Assembly: GCA_009840355.1 (NCBI GenBank)
Contig: VXNZ01000012.1
Span: forward strand, 1-64,000
Source of the DNA: Chloroflexota bacterium
Lineage (GTDB): Bacteria; Chloroflexota; Dehalococcoidia; Lucifugimonadales; JADFKI01
Direction: 5' to 3'
DNA: 64,000 bases
The notes beneath the pieces were generated by a model. That model had not been told where the DNA came from, did not search any database, and was given only the letters and a program-made list of their open reading frames with translations. This document shows positions 1 to 8,924 of the stretch, one piece after another. A program made the position numbers and the translations under genes. Position 1 is the first letter of the stretch; each line of letters begins with the position of its first letter.

Positions 1-1098
1 CTACAACAGAAAATAGCCAATCTCACCAACGACGGTGAGACCATAGCCATGTTCCTTGTGGACACCTTGCAAAGCGACAGCTATGCCATCAAGACCTGCC
101 ACAAGCTGGACGCCGCACGTATGCTAACTAAGTACGGCTTCGCGCAAGTCGAAGGCAAAGTCATACCCTTCGACCCAACCGGCGACGAACCATCAACCGA
201 CAACTCTGAACTGATAACTGATAACTCTAAACTGACACCCACGCTCAGAGACATCGTAGCCTACCCCATTGCCCGATACATCCGAGACCGCACAAACGAA
301 GGCGAAACCCTAGTCGAAGCCCTCTGCGACATAATCCACGACGACGGAGAATACGACAGTCAAGCAGCGCAGGGCTTCGGATACGGTGGAGTCCGCCCGC
401 CCGCAAAGCCACACCACAAGCTCGCAGCAGCAAGCGAACTCCTGCGCCGCGCATTCGGCGAGTCCGCCAAACGCCGCAGGTCCGCATCCTACGACCCCGA
501 AGCGGACTTAGACGACGCAGCCCCCATCAACGGACACTTGGCAAAGCTAGTCCGAGACAAGACAAACGGCGGCACGGAAGCCGCAGAACTCCTCATACGC
601 ATAGCCGAAGACGACCGCAGCGATGGTGACTGGACAGCCGCGCACCGCGTAGCAGCCGCGCGTGAACTGCTCCACCGCGCCTACGACCTCAACTACGAAG
701 CCGTAAGCTGGGAGCATGTGCAGGCATACAAGCAAGCCACCGACTTCGCAGACGAAGGCGCGACCCTAGAACACGCCCGCATTCAAGCCGGACGCAACGC
801 GCTGCTCCGCGAATTCAACGAGGCATACGAGTCCGGCGACGAAGAGGCAGCGCAAGAAGCCGAAGACAGGTACAACGCCTACAATCGCTGCATCACCGAA
901 GGCAAAGACCCCGAAGATGCAATGGCATTCGCCACCTGTGGCCCCAACGACCCCGACCCCGAAGATGAGCAGGGAATGCACGACGGCAATCTGGCCCGCT
1001 ACAACCTCGTAGGGGCGACCGGCCGATCGTCCCACACCGCCGCCGCCCAAGTCCCCACTCCCAGGCTAACCATCCCCATCAACAACCGCAGCCCCTAA
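1..1098 (+). CDS. Hypothetical protein made of helical repeats, 5' end outside window
   Basis: The frame is open from the first base, so the start lies upstream; the first in-window ATG is at 49. I do not recognise a named family. What is visible is three degenerate copies of one unit of about 45-65 residues. Each has a charged helix ending in T-N-x-G, then a helix rich in L and D, then a helix of the type A-A-x-E-L-L-x-R-A. They are encoded near 1-150, 250-470 and 535-700. Similar A-A-x-x-L-L helices occur in phage small-terminase-like proteins, but that is only a resemblance. The tail (about residues 225-349) is acidic and rich in Asp, Glu and Pro. Between the first two repeats is a low-complexity linker coded by repeats of an aactgata-like string. 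Likely cytoplasmic; no signal or membrane segment is visible. Confidence 0.6.
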   Translation, partial: LQQKIANLTNDGETIAMFLVDTLQSDSYAIKTCHKLDAARMLTKYGFAQVEGKVIPFDPTGDEPSTDNSELITDNSKLTPTLRDIVAYPIARYIRDRTNEGETLVEALCDIIHDDGEYDSQAAQGFGYGGVRPPAKPHHKLAAASELLRRAFGESAKRRRSASYDPEADLDDAAPINGHLAKLVRDKTNGGTEAAELLIRIAEDDRSDGDWTAAHRVAAARELLHRAYDLNYEAVSWEHVQAYKQATDFADEGATLEHARIQAGRNALLREFNEAYESGDEEAAQEAEDRYNAYNRCITEGKDPEDAMAFATCGPNDPDPEDEQGMHDGNLARYNLVGATGRSSHTAAAQVPTPRLTIPINNRSP

Positions 1099-1189
1099 AA
1101 GCCCTATCCATCCCGTCCACATATTTCAGCCCAGTCCCAAGAAGGCTGACACATATCGCAGCGCCTGCATCAATTCAGTTGCGGCGCTG

Positions 1190-1209
1190 GGCGTGATACA
1201 ATACACGCC
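1190..1209 (+). promoter_or_regulatory. Inverted repeat over an extended -10, ahead of lipoprotein gene
   Basis: GGCGTG and CACGCC are perfect 6-base arms around an 8-base centre that contains most of TGA-TACAAT (1194-1202), an extended -10 pattern. The start codon at 1213 follows by 3 bases. It could be an operator over the promoter. If transcription starts further upstream, it would be a hairpin hiding the ribosome site. There is no good -35. Confidence 0.35.
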
Positions 1210-1212
1210 ATC

Positions 1213-1524
1213 ATGAAATCAGCCCTCCTGCCACTGTTGCTGCTGCCGCTTTTGCTCGCCGCCTGCCTAGAACTTACGCCCAATGTCTCTACCGATTTTT
1301 CCGAGATAGAGGCGCGCGCCACTTTCGACGCGAAGGTGCGCAGCATGTGCGCCCACAAGAAGGCGCGCATCCCCGCCATTCTGGAAAAGGTCGAGGCGGC
1401 GGAGGTTATGCCAACCATCGACCACTGGGTCTTCACGATCGAAGACTTTGAGGCGCAGGTCTTCCCGTCAGGTCTGATTACCGGCGAATATCACCGCCAT
1501 ATACAGGAGAATCTTTGCCGTTAG
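1213..1524 (+). CDS. Small lipoprotein of unknown function
   Basis: 103 residues. The N-terminus is a short basic tip (MKS), a Leu/Pro run and the lipobox L-L-A-A-C near residue 18, so it should be exported and lipidated on the Cys. The mature part is about 85 residues with two more Cys, near residue 50 and at the very C-terminus (ENLCR). These could form a disulfide. No family is recognised. It stands alone between the repeat protein and the oppositely oriented HExxH gene. The start at 1213 gives a complete signal peptide and lies just after an inverted repeat. Confidence 0.7.
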   Translation: MKSALLPLLLLPLLLAACLELTPNVSTDFSEIEARATFDAKVRSMCAHKKARIPAILEKVEAAEVMPTIDHWVFTIEDFEAQVFPSGLITGEYHRHIQENLCR

Positions 1525-1565
1525 ATGACGGCAAATCATGGCGACAATCATGACGATGATTGAGA

Positions 1566-2273
1566 TTAAAAAATCTCGCCCGTCGTCGGGTCCAGCACTA
1601 GCGCAATCTGCTTGACCTGCAGTCCCAGCGAATCTCGCACAGCCACCAGAACATCGAGCGCCTGCTCGCGCGTACCCCAGCCGACATCGCGCACAATTCC
1701 CAGCAGCTCTTCGCCGAGCCGGGCTACTTGCGGACTGCGCGCTGCGAATATGTGGCCCAACTCCGCCCATTCGTCCGAGTTCAACACGATTTGCAGCTCG
1801 CAATATCGTATCGCCCAGGTCGTGAACCATGCAGTGCCGTACTCCGGCACCGGACTGTTCGCGACGCCATGAAGCGCGCCTTGTAGCATCCGACCGCGAA
1901 TGACATCGTTCGTGAAGCCCATCTCGCCGCGCAGCAGCTCTTCGAGCGGCGGATGCAGTATCATTTCTTCAAGGTCGCCGCCGATGCGCGCTTCCAACGA
2001 GTCAGGCGGATACTGCCGCCCTCTGACCGTCTTCGGATAGCCGCGCTGTCGCTGCACGATGTGGTATAACTCGTGCGCCGCATGGTAGGCGAGGTCGTCG
2101 CCCGGCAGCGCAGCCCACGCGGGCATCGCCGGCGCACTCAGGTCGTAGCCTTGCTCGCCGAAGACGACGCTGTGGCCCGCTTCGATGTGCTCCGCCGATA
2201 CGGGAATTTCGGCATGAAAGCGCTCCCAGAAGTCGTCGAATGGTGGCGGCAATTCACGTCCTAGCACTTTCAT
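1566..2273 (-). CDS. Putative zinc metalloprotease-like protein (HExxH)
   Basis: 235 residues, no signal peptide. Residues 67-71 read HELYH, within YHAAHELYHIV, which fits the zinc-binding HExxH helix of gluzincin/minigluzincin-type peptidases. An acidic patch near residues 100-105 (DLEE) could supply the third ligand. The rest is not recognised, so peptidase activity is inferred from the motif only. The ATG at 2273 has an AGGA ribosome site 8 bases upstream (on the minus strand). It is transcribed convergently with the small lipoprotein gene. Confidence 0.55.
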   Translation of the reverse strand: MKVLGRELPPPFDDFWERFHAEIPVSAEHIEAGHSVVFGEQGYDLSAPAMPAWAALPGDDLAYHAAHELYHIVQRQRGYPKTVRGRQYPPDSLEARIGGDLEEMILHPPLEELLRGEMGFTNDVIRGRMLQGALHGVANSPVPEYGTAWFTTWAIRYCELQIVLNSDEWAELGHIFAARSPQVARLGEELLGIVRDVGWGTREQALDVLVAVRDSLGLQVKQIALVLDPTTGEIF

Positions 2274-2372
2274 TGTTCGTTCCTGATAGCGATTTGATTT
2301 GAGTCAAGAGGGTTGGACATTCTTGCGACTTGCTCCCTTCCCAAGCTTCCCTCTGAGTGGATGTGGACTGGT

Positions 2373-3803
2373 CTATCTCGACGGCTGCGCCGCTTTCGTT
2401 GTTGCGATAGATTCCGCATCGGCAGGTTCCTGCATGCTAGGGCGCTTAACGGTGAGCATTAGGAATGCGCCCAAGATGTTCAGGAAGCCGAAGAAAGCGA
2501 AGGGTATGAAGTATGTGCCGGTGGTGTCGAACATGAAGCCCGCAAACAGCGGCGCGAATATCATGCAGATATTGTTCGGCATTTGCGACAGCCCCATGAT
2601 GGTGGCGAACGCCTTACGCCCGAAGTACTCGCCGCGAATGGATGTCAGCAGCGGTATCCGCCCACCGAAGCCGATGCCATACAGCACCGCGAACACCAGC
2701 GCCATCAGAATCTGGTCCGTAACCGCGATGAGCATTATTCCCACGCCCTGCAGCAATATGAAGAAGAAAATCAGCGGCGGCTTGGGCATTCTGTCCGCCA
2801 GCCAGCCCGCGACGAATTGCGTAGGCAGCGCCAGCACGGTGTAAATCAGCACGATTGTCCCCGCGCCGCTGAGCGACATGCCCATGTCCGTGAGCTTCGG
2901 CGCGAGATGCAGCGCGAGCGTTACTATCGAAACGCTCGACGACATGTGAACCACTGTCAGTATCCAGAACGCGCGCGTCCGGAGCGCCTGCATTGCCGTG
3001 AACTCTTGCTCGTCGTCGTCATCATTGGCTGCGGTCGATTTGGCAGTGTTTCGCTTTGTGCTCTGCGACTCACACTTGTCCGCGCTGCGTTCCGGTTGTC
3101 GTCCTACGCCGGGGCGAGCGCCGTCCGGCAGCAAGCCTATGTCTTCCGGCCTGTCGCGCAGCACCGTGTAGATGGGCAGAATCAGCGCCGCCAGGAATAT
3201 GGCAATACCAAATGTCGTCCAGCGAAAGCCGTACAGTTCGATGCCGAGCGCAAGCACCGGCACGAGCAGCCCGCCAAAATGTATGCCAGACATGGATGTG
3301 GCAATCGCCAGCGAGCGCTGCCGCACGAACCAGTTGTTCATCAGAGCCATCAGCGCGAGCCACCCACCCACACCGGAGCCGAGGCTTATCGTGATGAACG
3401 AGATATAGAACTGCCACACGCCGCTGCTGATTGCAAACAGCCCCAAGTCCCAGAAGTCGCTGTTGCCGACCTGCGAGAACATCAGGAAGCCGAACGCCAT
3501 CAGCAAATAGCCGAATAGAATCATCCGGCGATTGCCCACCTTGTCGATGAGCCACCCTTCGATAGGCCCGATGACGGCGCCTTGTGCGCGCGAAAGAGAA
3601 AACGCGCCGCTTAGCACTGTGCGGCTCCAACCGAACTCAAGCTGCAGCGCGACTAGGAATGTGCCCAATCCCTGAAAGACGCAGAGCGCCATCAGCGTTA
3701 GCAGCACGACCGCGATGCCGACCAACCACCAGCCGTAGAAGACGCCGCGCACCATGCCCACGGCATCGGCAGGGCTGCGTATGGTGGCAACAGGAATTCG
3801 CAT
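2373..3803 (-). CDS. MFS transporter, monocarboxylate/oxalate-formate type
   Basis: 476 residues with about 12 hydrophobic segments in two halves. A hydrophilic loop at about residues 235-265 is rich in Lys, Thr and Asp (ending DDDDEQ). The N-terminal YGWWLVGIAVV start and the PIEGWLIDKVGNRRM loop between segments 2 and 3 are typical of the monocarboxylate or oxalate/formate antiporter-like branch of the major facilitator superfamily. It probably moves a small organic acid across the inner membrane; the substrate cannot be read from the sequence. A start at the internal Met encoded at 3755 is also possible, since no strong ribosome site supports 3803. Confidence 0.8.
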   Translation of the reverse strand: MRIPVATIRSPADAVGMVRGVFYGWWLVGIAVVLLTLMALCVFQGLGTFLVALQLEFGWSRTVLSGAFSLSRAQGAVIGPIEGWLIDKVGNRRMILFGYLLMAFGFLMFSQVGNSDFWDLGLFAISSGVWQFYISFITISLGSGVGGWLALMALMNNWFVRQRSLAIATSMSGIHFGGLLVPVLALGIELYGFRWTTFGIAIFLAALILPIYTVLRDRPEDIGLLPDGARPGVGRQPERSADKCESQSTKRNTAKSTAANDDDDEQEFTAMQALRTRAFWILTVVHMSSSVSIVTLALHLAPKLTDMGMSLSGAGTIVLIYTVLALPTQFVAGWLADRMPKPPLIFFFILLQGVGIMLIAVTDQILMALVFAVLYGIGFGGRIPLLTSIRGEYFGRKAFATIMGLSQMPNNICMIFAPLFAGFMFDTTGTYFIPFAFFGFLNILGAFLMLTVKRPSMQEPADAESIATTKAAQPSR

Positions 3804-3852
3804 TGAGCAAGTGTACCCACTTCACGCGCCATTGCACAAGCGAATCAAGGCG

Positions 3853-4794
3853 CTAGTCTGTCAGCAGCACACCGCGCCGCGTCCCTCTGCATACACGTTC
3901 GTACTCGGAACTCAATTCCGCGCCGAGTATGAGTATCAGCCCGCTTAAGTAAGCCCATAGCATGAAGACCACGACCGTGGCAAGCGTGCCGTACACGTTG
4001 CCGAAGTTCGTGAAAGTGTTCAGATACCAGATAAACAGATTCTTCGTTATCTCAAACAGCGCTGCGCCAACTAGCGCGCCAACCCAGATATACTGCCAAG
4101 ATGTCTTGGTGTTGGGCGTGAACTTGTACAGCATCAGGAACACTATCAGGATGAGCACGAACGAACTCGCGTACAGGATGACCACGCTGCTCGATTCGAC
4201 CAGCGCAGCAGCGTACGGAATATCGAGATACGCAAAGCGTTCGTATGAGCGCAGGAAGGCGGATATGCTGGTAGAGCAAAGGAATAGGCAGCCGGTCAGC
4301 CCCGCCATGAGCATCTGCCGCGCCTTGCTGATGGGGAGCGGACGGTCTTTATGCACATCCCACGCGCGGTTGATAGAGCGCGTGATGCCGCCGAAGACCG
4401 CGCTGCCCGACCAAAACAAGCCAAATATGGCGACCGCGCCGACCGTCTCCCGCGATCTCAGCACTTCCTCGATATTTGCCTCGATAAGTTTCTCCGAACC
4501 GGGCAGGAAGCTCGCCACCCAGTCGATAATCGTTTGCCGCGTATGCGCGTCGTCGGCAATGAACGATGTTATCGAGATTAGCCCAAGCGTCAGTGGAAAC
4601 AGCGACACGAGCGCGTAGTACGACATCGCAGCCGCCATATGCGTCGCGTCGTCGTCAGACATCTCCTGCGCTGTGCGAGCGATAAGCCTGAGCACGAAAT
4701 ATCCGCTCAACGCGCGCAATGTACCGCGCAGGTAGAACCGGGCAAGCGTCGTTCCCCGCCTGATTGTCGGATGGCGTCGTATTTTCTCTATCAT
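3853..4794 (-). CDS. YihY/BrkB-family inner membrane protein
   Basis: About 313 residues from the chosen ATG at 4794 (the frame stays open to 4836). It has the family pattern: a cytoplasmic N-terminal helix, a conserved MAAAMSYYALVSLFPL entry into the first membrane helix, about six membrane segments, and the segment VGALVGAALFEITKNLFIWYL. This is the YihY (formerly RNase BN/BrkB) family. Members are integral membrane proteins; the old RNase assignment is no longer held and the function is unclear. The C-terminus is short and basic. It lies next to the MFS gene on the same strand, without clear coupling. Confidence 0.85.
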   Translation of the reverse strand: MIEKIRRHPTIRRGTTLARFYLRGTLRALSGYFVLRLIARTAQEMSDDDATHMAAAMSYYALVSLFPLTLGLISITSFIADDAHTRQTIIDWVASFLPGSEKLIEANIEEVLRSRETVGAVAIFGLFWSGSAVFGGITRSINRAWDVHKDRPLPISKARQMLMAGLTGCLFLCSTSISAFLRSYERFAYLDIPYAAALVESSSVVILYASSFVLILIVFLMLYKFTPNTKTSWQYIWVGALVGAALFEITKNLFIWYLNTFTNFGNVYGTLATVVVFMLWAYLSGLILILGAELSSEYERVCRGTRRGVLLTD

Positions 4795-5006
4795 AGTTCT
4801 GATAACAAAATTATAGCAAAAGCCGCGCCCAAGCACCGTTTCCCCAACCCGCCAAGCAAGGAATCATCGATTCACACGGGACTTGCGCCTATGTTGCCAG
4901 CCACCAATCCGCACACTACTCCACCATTGACAGCCAACCCTGCCGCGAATAGCATCAGACAGCAACCACCCAATCAAGTTAGCAGCGTCAATCGAGGTAT
5001 CCGCCC

Positions 5007-6134
5007 TTGCCCCACTTCAGACTAGCCTGCACAGAATGCCCCGCATCGTACAGCGCCGACATGACAACTCTGCACTGTACAAAGTGCAACAGCGTCCTGG
5101 ATGTCGCGTACACCACCGATGAAGTGCATAACGCCCAATGCAATCCCTCCGCCATGCCCATACCAACGCCGCTGCGCAATCCCGCAGACGCCATCTCGCT
5201 TGGCGAAGGCAACACGCCCACCGTGAATCTGCGCAATCTCGGCAATTCGCTAGGAATCAGCCGCCTATACGCCAAGTTGGAGGCAATGAACCCGACCGGC
5301 TCGTTCAAGGACAGGGGCACGGCGGTGATGATGAGTGTCGCCAAGGAGATGGGGGTAACTCAGGTCGTTGAGGATTCGTCCGGCAATGCTGGCGCATCTG
5401 TGTCCGCATACGCCGCGCGCGCTGGCATTGATGCGCACATCTTCGCCCCGGCGAGCGCACCCGCCGCCAAGCTGGGGCAGATCGCCGTCTATGGCGCAAC
5501 GACACACGCGATAGACGGCGACCGCCAAGCCGTGACGGACGCAGCGGTCGATTTCGCCAATAGTAACAGCATCGTCTATGCTTCGCACAACCTCAGCCCA
5601 TATTTCACCGAAGGCACAAAGACTTTCGCATACGAAGTGGTGGAACAGTTCGGCGATGACCTGCCGCAGCATATCGTATTGCCTGTTGGCAACGGTTCGC
5701 TGCTAATTGGCACACACAAAGGCTTCACAGAGATCAAAGTCGCGGGCAAGATCTCACGCATACCAACGCTGCATGCGGTGCAGGCGCAAGCCGTTATGCC
5801 ACTTGTCGCCGCATTCAACGGCAAACCGGCACCAACGACCGGCGCGACAATCGCGGGCGGAATTGCAGTCGCCAACCCGCCCAGACTGCTCCAGTGTGTC
5901 CGCGCATTGAATGACACGGGCGGCGCGGCAGTCGCGGTCGCTGAGGTGGACATCCTACGCTGGCAGCGGCAAATCGCGGCGCAGGAAGGCGTATTCATCG
6001 AGCCGACCTCCTCAGCGGCATTCGCCGGTGTGAAGGCGCTGTTGGATATGGGCAAAATCCAGAGCGCCGACTCTATCCTTGTCGCAGCGACAGGATTCGG
6101 CTTGAAAGACGCAATGCCGCCGTCGGATGACTAG
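5007..6134 (+). CDS. thrC: Threonine synthase
   Basis: 375 residues; a PLP enzyme converting O-phosphohomoserine to threonine. The N-terminus carries a Cys-pair region (CTEC and CTKC) like the zinc-ribbon-like start of many bacterial and archaeal threonine synthases. The SLGEGNTP segment and the PLP lysine in NPTGSFKDRGTA follow, then DSSGNAGAS and the glycine-rich phosphate loop (PVGNGSLL). The start is TTG at 5007, with a GAGG ribosome site 9 bases upstream. It could be another fold-type II PLP lyase, but the motif order fits ThrC best. It converges with the aminotransferase gene, with only 8 bases between stops. Confidence 0.88.
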   Translation: MPHFRLACTECPASYSADMTTLHCTKCNSVLDVAYTTDEVHNAQCNPSAMPIPTPLRNPADAISLGEGNTPTVNLRNLGNSLGISRLYAKLEAMNPTGSFKDRGTAVMMSVAKEMGVTQVVEDSSGNAGASVSAYAARAGIDAHIFAPASAPAAKLGQIAVYGATTHAIDGDRQAVTDAAVDFANSNSIVYASHNLSPYFTEGTKTFAYEVVEQFGDDLPQHIVLPVGNGSLLIGTHKGFTEIKVAGKISRIPTLHAVQAQAVMPLVAAFNGKPAPTTGATIAGGIAVANPPRLLQCVRALNDTGGAAVAVAEVDILRWQRQIAAQEGVFIEPTSSAAFAGVKALLDMGKIQSADSILVAATGFGLKDAMPPSDD

Positions 6135-6142
6135 AGCAGTAA

Positions 6143-7324
6143 TTAGCGATATGCCCCTATCGCCGCCTCGAAGCCGGGCAGCGCTCCTTCTAGCGTGCGG
6201 TCGTCCACGCAGTACGATATGCGGAAGTAGCCAGGAAGCCCGAATCCCGCGCCCGGCACGACCAGCACCTTGCGCTCTTGCAGCACCGCTACGAACTCCA
6301 CATCGTCCGGCGTGGGCGACGCGGGGAACATGTAGAACGCGCCCTGCGGCTTGACCAGCTTGTAGCCCATCGCCGTCAGGTTGTCGTAGAGGAAATCGCG
6401 CTTGCGGCGGTACTCATCGACATCCACGCTCGCCGATTGCAGCGCACGCACGATGTGCTGCATCAGCGCAGGCGCGTTCACGAAGCCCAGCGTCCGATTG
6501 CAGAACACCAGCCCGTCTATCAGGTCATCCTTGTCGCCGTATTCGGGATGTACTGCGATGTAGCCGATGCGCTCGCCCGGCAGCGCGAGGTCTTTCGAGT
6601 GCGAGGTCGCCACAATGCTGTGTTCGTGGTGATGGAAGATGTGCGGATACTCCAAGCCGTCGAACAGCAACCTGCGATACGGCTCGTCGCTGACGAGAAA
6701 AATCTCGCGTCCGTGCGCCGCTTCAGCGTCCCGAATGAGTGCGCACATCTCGTCGAGCAACTCTGCGCTGTACAGCACGCCGGAGGGATTGTTCGGAGAG
6801 TTGATGAGCACAATTTTCGTCCGCTCGTTTAGCGCATCCTTCAAGGCGTCCATGTCTGGCAGAAAGTTCTCGTCAGGCGGCACGACGTGGCATGAACTAC
6901 CATGGTTATCCGCGTAGAAGTGATACTCCACGAAGAACGGCGAGAAGATGACGATTTCGTCGCCCGGATCAAGCAGCGTCTTCAGCACGACATTGAGCGC
7001 ACCGCCCGCGCCGCAGGTCATCACGATGTCGCCCGCGCCAAAGTCAAGCCCGGTCTCGCCGCCAAGCTGCGATGCGACCGCCGCGCGCGTCTCTTCGTAA
7101 CCTGCGTTCGGCATATAGCGGTGAATGCCCGGCTGTGGGTCGTTCGCAATGCGCCTGAGTTCGTCGAAGAACTCGGGTGGCGGCTGCATAACAGGATTAC
7201 CCAGAGACAAATCGAAGACATTCTCCTCGCCAAACTGCCGCTTAAGCTCAATGCCCTCCTCGAACATCCTGCGAATCCAAGAGCCTTGCTCCATAAAATT
7301 CCGAATTTTCTGTGAAACAGCCAT
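6143..7324 (-). CDS. Class I/II PLP aminotransferase
   Basis: 393 residues from the ATG at 7324. The frame stays open further upstream, but that part is poor-looking and holds repeat-like DNA. Features of fold-type I aminotransferases are present: LSLGNP near the N-terminus, GAGGALN for the cofactor phosphate, the NSPNNPSG loop, SDEPYR, and the PLP lysine in SHSKDLALPGERIGYIAV. It likely transfers an amino group between an amino acid and a 2-oxo acid in the cytoplasm. The donor cannot be named; the closest general type is the aspartate/tyrosine aminotransferase-like group. The ribosome site is weak. A palindrome at 7355-7378 lies 30 bases upstream. Confidence 0.85.
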   Translation of the reverse strand: MAVSQKIRNFMEQGSWIRRMFEEGIELKRQFGEENVFDLSLGNPVMQPPPEFFDELRRIANDPQPGIHRYMPNAGYEETRAAVASQLGGETGLDFGAGDIVMTCGAGGALNVVLKTLLDPGDEIVIFSPFFVEYHFYADNHGSSCHVVPPDENFLPDMDALKDALNERTKIVLINSPNNPSGVLYSAELLDEMCALIRDAEAAHGREIFLVSDEPYRRLLFDGLEYPHIFHHHEHSIVATSHSKDLALPGERIGYIAVHPEYGDKDDLIDGLVFCNRTLGFVNAPALMQHIVRALQSASVDVDEYRRKRDFLYDNLTAMGYKLVKPQGAFYMFPASPTPDDVEFVAVLQERKVLVVPGAGFGLPGYFRISYCVDDRTLEGALPGFEAAIGAYR

Positions 7325-7354
7325 AGCCCAACTTTCGATTCGATTAGAATTGTT

Positions 7355-7378
7355 GGCGTCCAGACGCCTAAAGACGCC
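7355..7378. promoter_or_regulatory. Operator-like palindrome with an extra half site
   Basis: GGCGTC-CA-GACGCC (7355-7368) is a perfect 14-base palindrome. A third copy of the half site GACGCC lies at 7373-7378. It sits 31-54 bases upstream of the aminotransferase start on the minus strand, where a repressor or activator could act. No promoter was identified with confidence. Confidence 0.3.
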
Positions 7379-7480
7379 CCGATTTTGCCCCATGACTGGG
7401 GACGGTGTCAATTGGGGACGCTCACCTCCGCAACGATCCTTGAACAAGCATAGTTGACTCTCGCGAGGCGCACTGCCCAT

Positions 7481-7520
7481 TGTCATTCCGAGCAAGGGGA
7501 GAAATCTAAAATCGTCGCAG
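7481..7520. repeat. Remnant of a dispersed intergenic repeat (GTCATTCC type)
   Basis: The stretch holds gtcattccgagc followed by gagaaatctaaaatcg, a layout familiar as a scattered intergenic repeat in Chloroflexota and other genomes. A related piece lies at 37380-37480. Nothing else is seen in the 397 bases between the aminotransferase start and the next gene, apart from the palindrome at 7355. Confidence 0.4.
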
Positions 7521-7721
7521 TCGAGCGTGCCAATACTTTCGATTCTTGAGCTTAACCCAGAGGGCGACGGGACTATTTATGAAGCAAGTGCACCAGCCGC
7601 TTAATCGGACACATTCAGCCATGCTAAATTTCACGGCAAATGGTATCCTACAAGGCAGCTTAGCAATCCGAGTTGATCCTGATGATTCGGTGCCCGGCAT
7701 TTCGGTTTTAGGAGGCGGGAA

Positions 7722-8786
7722 ATGGACAAGGTACGACTGGCTATCGTGGGCTGCGGCACAATTTCGCAGCTCAACGCGCCCGGCTATCTGGCACACGAGC
7801 AGTGCGAGGTTGCCGCGCTCTTCGATCCTCAGACCGAACGCGCCATGCAGCGCGCCGTGCAGTGGGGCATCTCGCCGCGAATCCACGAGAGTTATGAAGA
7901 CCTGCTGAACGACGACAATGTGGACGCCATCGAACTGCTGACGCCGACACACTTGCATCCACAGCAGATCGTGGATGGGCTGAAGGCGGGCAAGCATGTA
8001 TCGTGCCAGAAGCCCATTTCTTCGACAGTCGCGGAAATCGACACCATTGAAGCGGCGGTCAACGGCGCCTCAACCAAATACCGCACGACCGAGAACTTCT
8101 TGTACTACCCACCCATCTTAAAGGCAAAGGAACTGCTGGACGCGGGTGAAATCGGCGAGCCGTGCATGGTTCGCATTCGTACCGTGCGCGGCAAGTTAGC
8201 AGACCAGTCGCAGATTGAAACCATGCCCGGCGCGTATGTATGGCGGCGCGACCCGACGCTCCACGCCGGCGGCATGCTCTACGATGACGGCTGGCACAAG
8301 TACGCCACCGCTATCAACTGGATTGGCCAAATCGAAAGCGTGCAGAGCATCGTATCCCGTTCGGACGACTACCTCAACGAGACGCCAAGCGCAGCGATAT
8401 GGAAGTTCAAGGGCAGAACTTGCCTCGGCGTTCTCGAATACTCGTCCGCGCCCGAAATGGAGATACGCGGCAGGTACTATCCTGCCGACGAGTTCTTCGA
8501 GATTCAGGGCAGCAAGGGCGCCATCTGGGTTACGCGCTGCACCGGCGAGATGCTCGATCTGCCGCCGGTCATGGTCGTCAAGGGCACGGAGACGACCGGC
8601 ATACAAGTACCGATGGACTGGATAGAAGGATTCAACGGCGCGGCGCGGCAGTTCATCGACTGCATCATCCGCGACGAACAGCCGGACATGGACATCGACT
8701 TCTCGCGCCATACCATGCAAGTTGCAATGTCCATTTACAAGGCGTCTGACGAACAGCGCCCTGTGCAACCGTCAAGCCTTACATAG
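7722..8786 (+). CDS. Gfo/Idh/MocA-family NAD(P)-dependent oxidoreductase
   Basis: 354 residues. Residues 4-14 (VRLAIVGCGTI) form the Rossmann dinucleotide site. The usual E-K-P motif appears as CQKPIS, with the catalytic Lys kept. The DDGWHKYATAINW segment carries the Asp/His pair used for proton transfer. The family oxidises or reduces sugar or cyclitol hydroxyl groups. A strong ribosome site (AGGAGG, 7 bases before the ATG) marks this as the first gene of a four-gene plus-strand unit. That unit continues with a TIM-barrel isomerase, an AceE-type enzyme and an AroQ-fold protein. The substrate is unknown; IolG-like cyclitol oxidation is one option. Confidence 0.87.
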   Translation: MDKVRLAIVGCGTISQLNAPGYLAHEQCEVAALFDPQTERAMQRAVQWGISPRIHESYEDLLNDDNVDAIELLTPTHLHPQQIVDGLKAGKHVSCQKPISSTVAEIDTIEAAVNGASTKYRTTENFLYYPPILKAKELLDAGEIGEPCMVRIRTVRGKLADQSQIETMPGAYVWRRDPTLHAGGMLYDDGWHKYATAINWIGQIESVQSIVSRSDDYLNETPSAAIWKFKGRTCLGVLEYSSAPEMEIRGRYYPADEFFEIQGSKGAIWVTRCTGEMLDLPPVMVVKGTETTGIQVPMDWIEGFNGAARQFIDCIIRDEQPDMDIDFSRHTMQVAMSIYKASDEQRPVQPSSLT

Positions 8787-8924
8787 CGGATATTCCATCG
8801 CTGTCACACGCAGATTGGACAGGTGCAACCAAGTCCATCACCGAACATTGCTCATCGAAAATCAATCGGCGACATTAGACAGCGACTTTTAGACACCTAT
8901 ACTGACCGACAACAAGGACAAGAA

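Noticed and set aside
2583-3518. Long plus-strand open frame of 311 codons
   Set aside because: It lies antisense to the MFS transporter and has a Gln/Arg/His-rich composition typical of a shadow frame.
7325-7495. Longer aminotransferase starting at 7495
   Set aside because: The added N-terminus is unlike the family and overlaps repeat-like DNA and a palindrome. The Met at 7324 fits the usual start.
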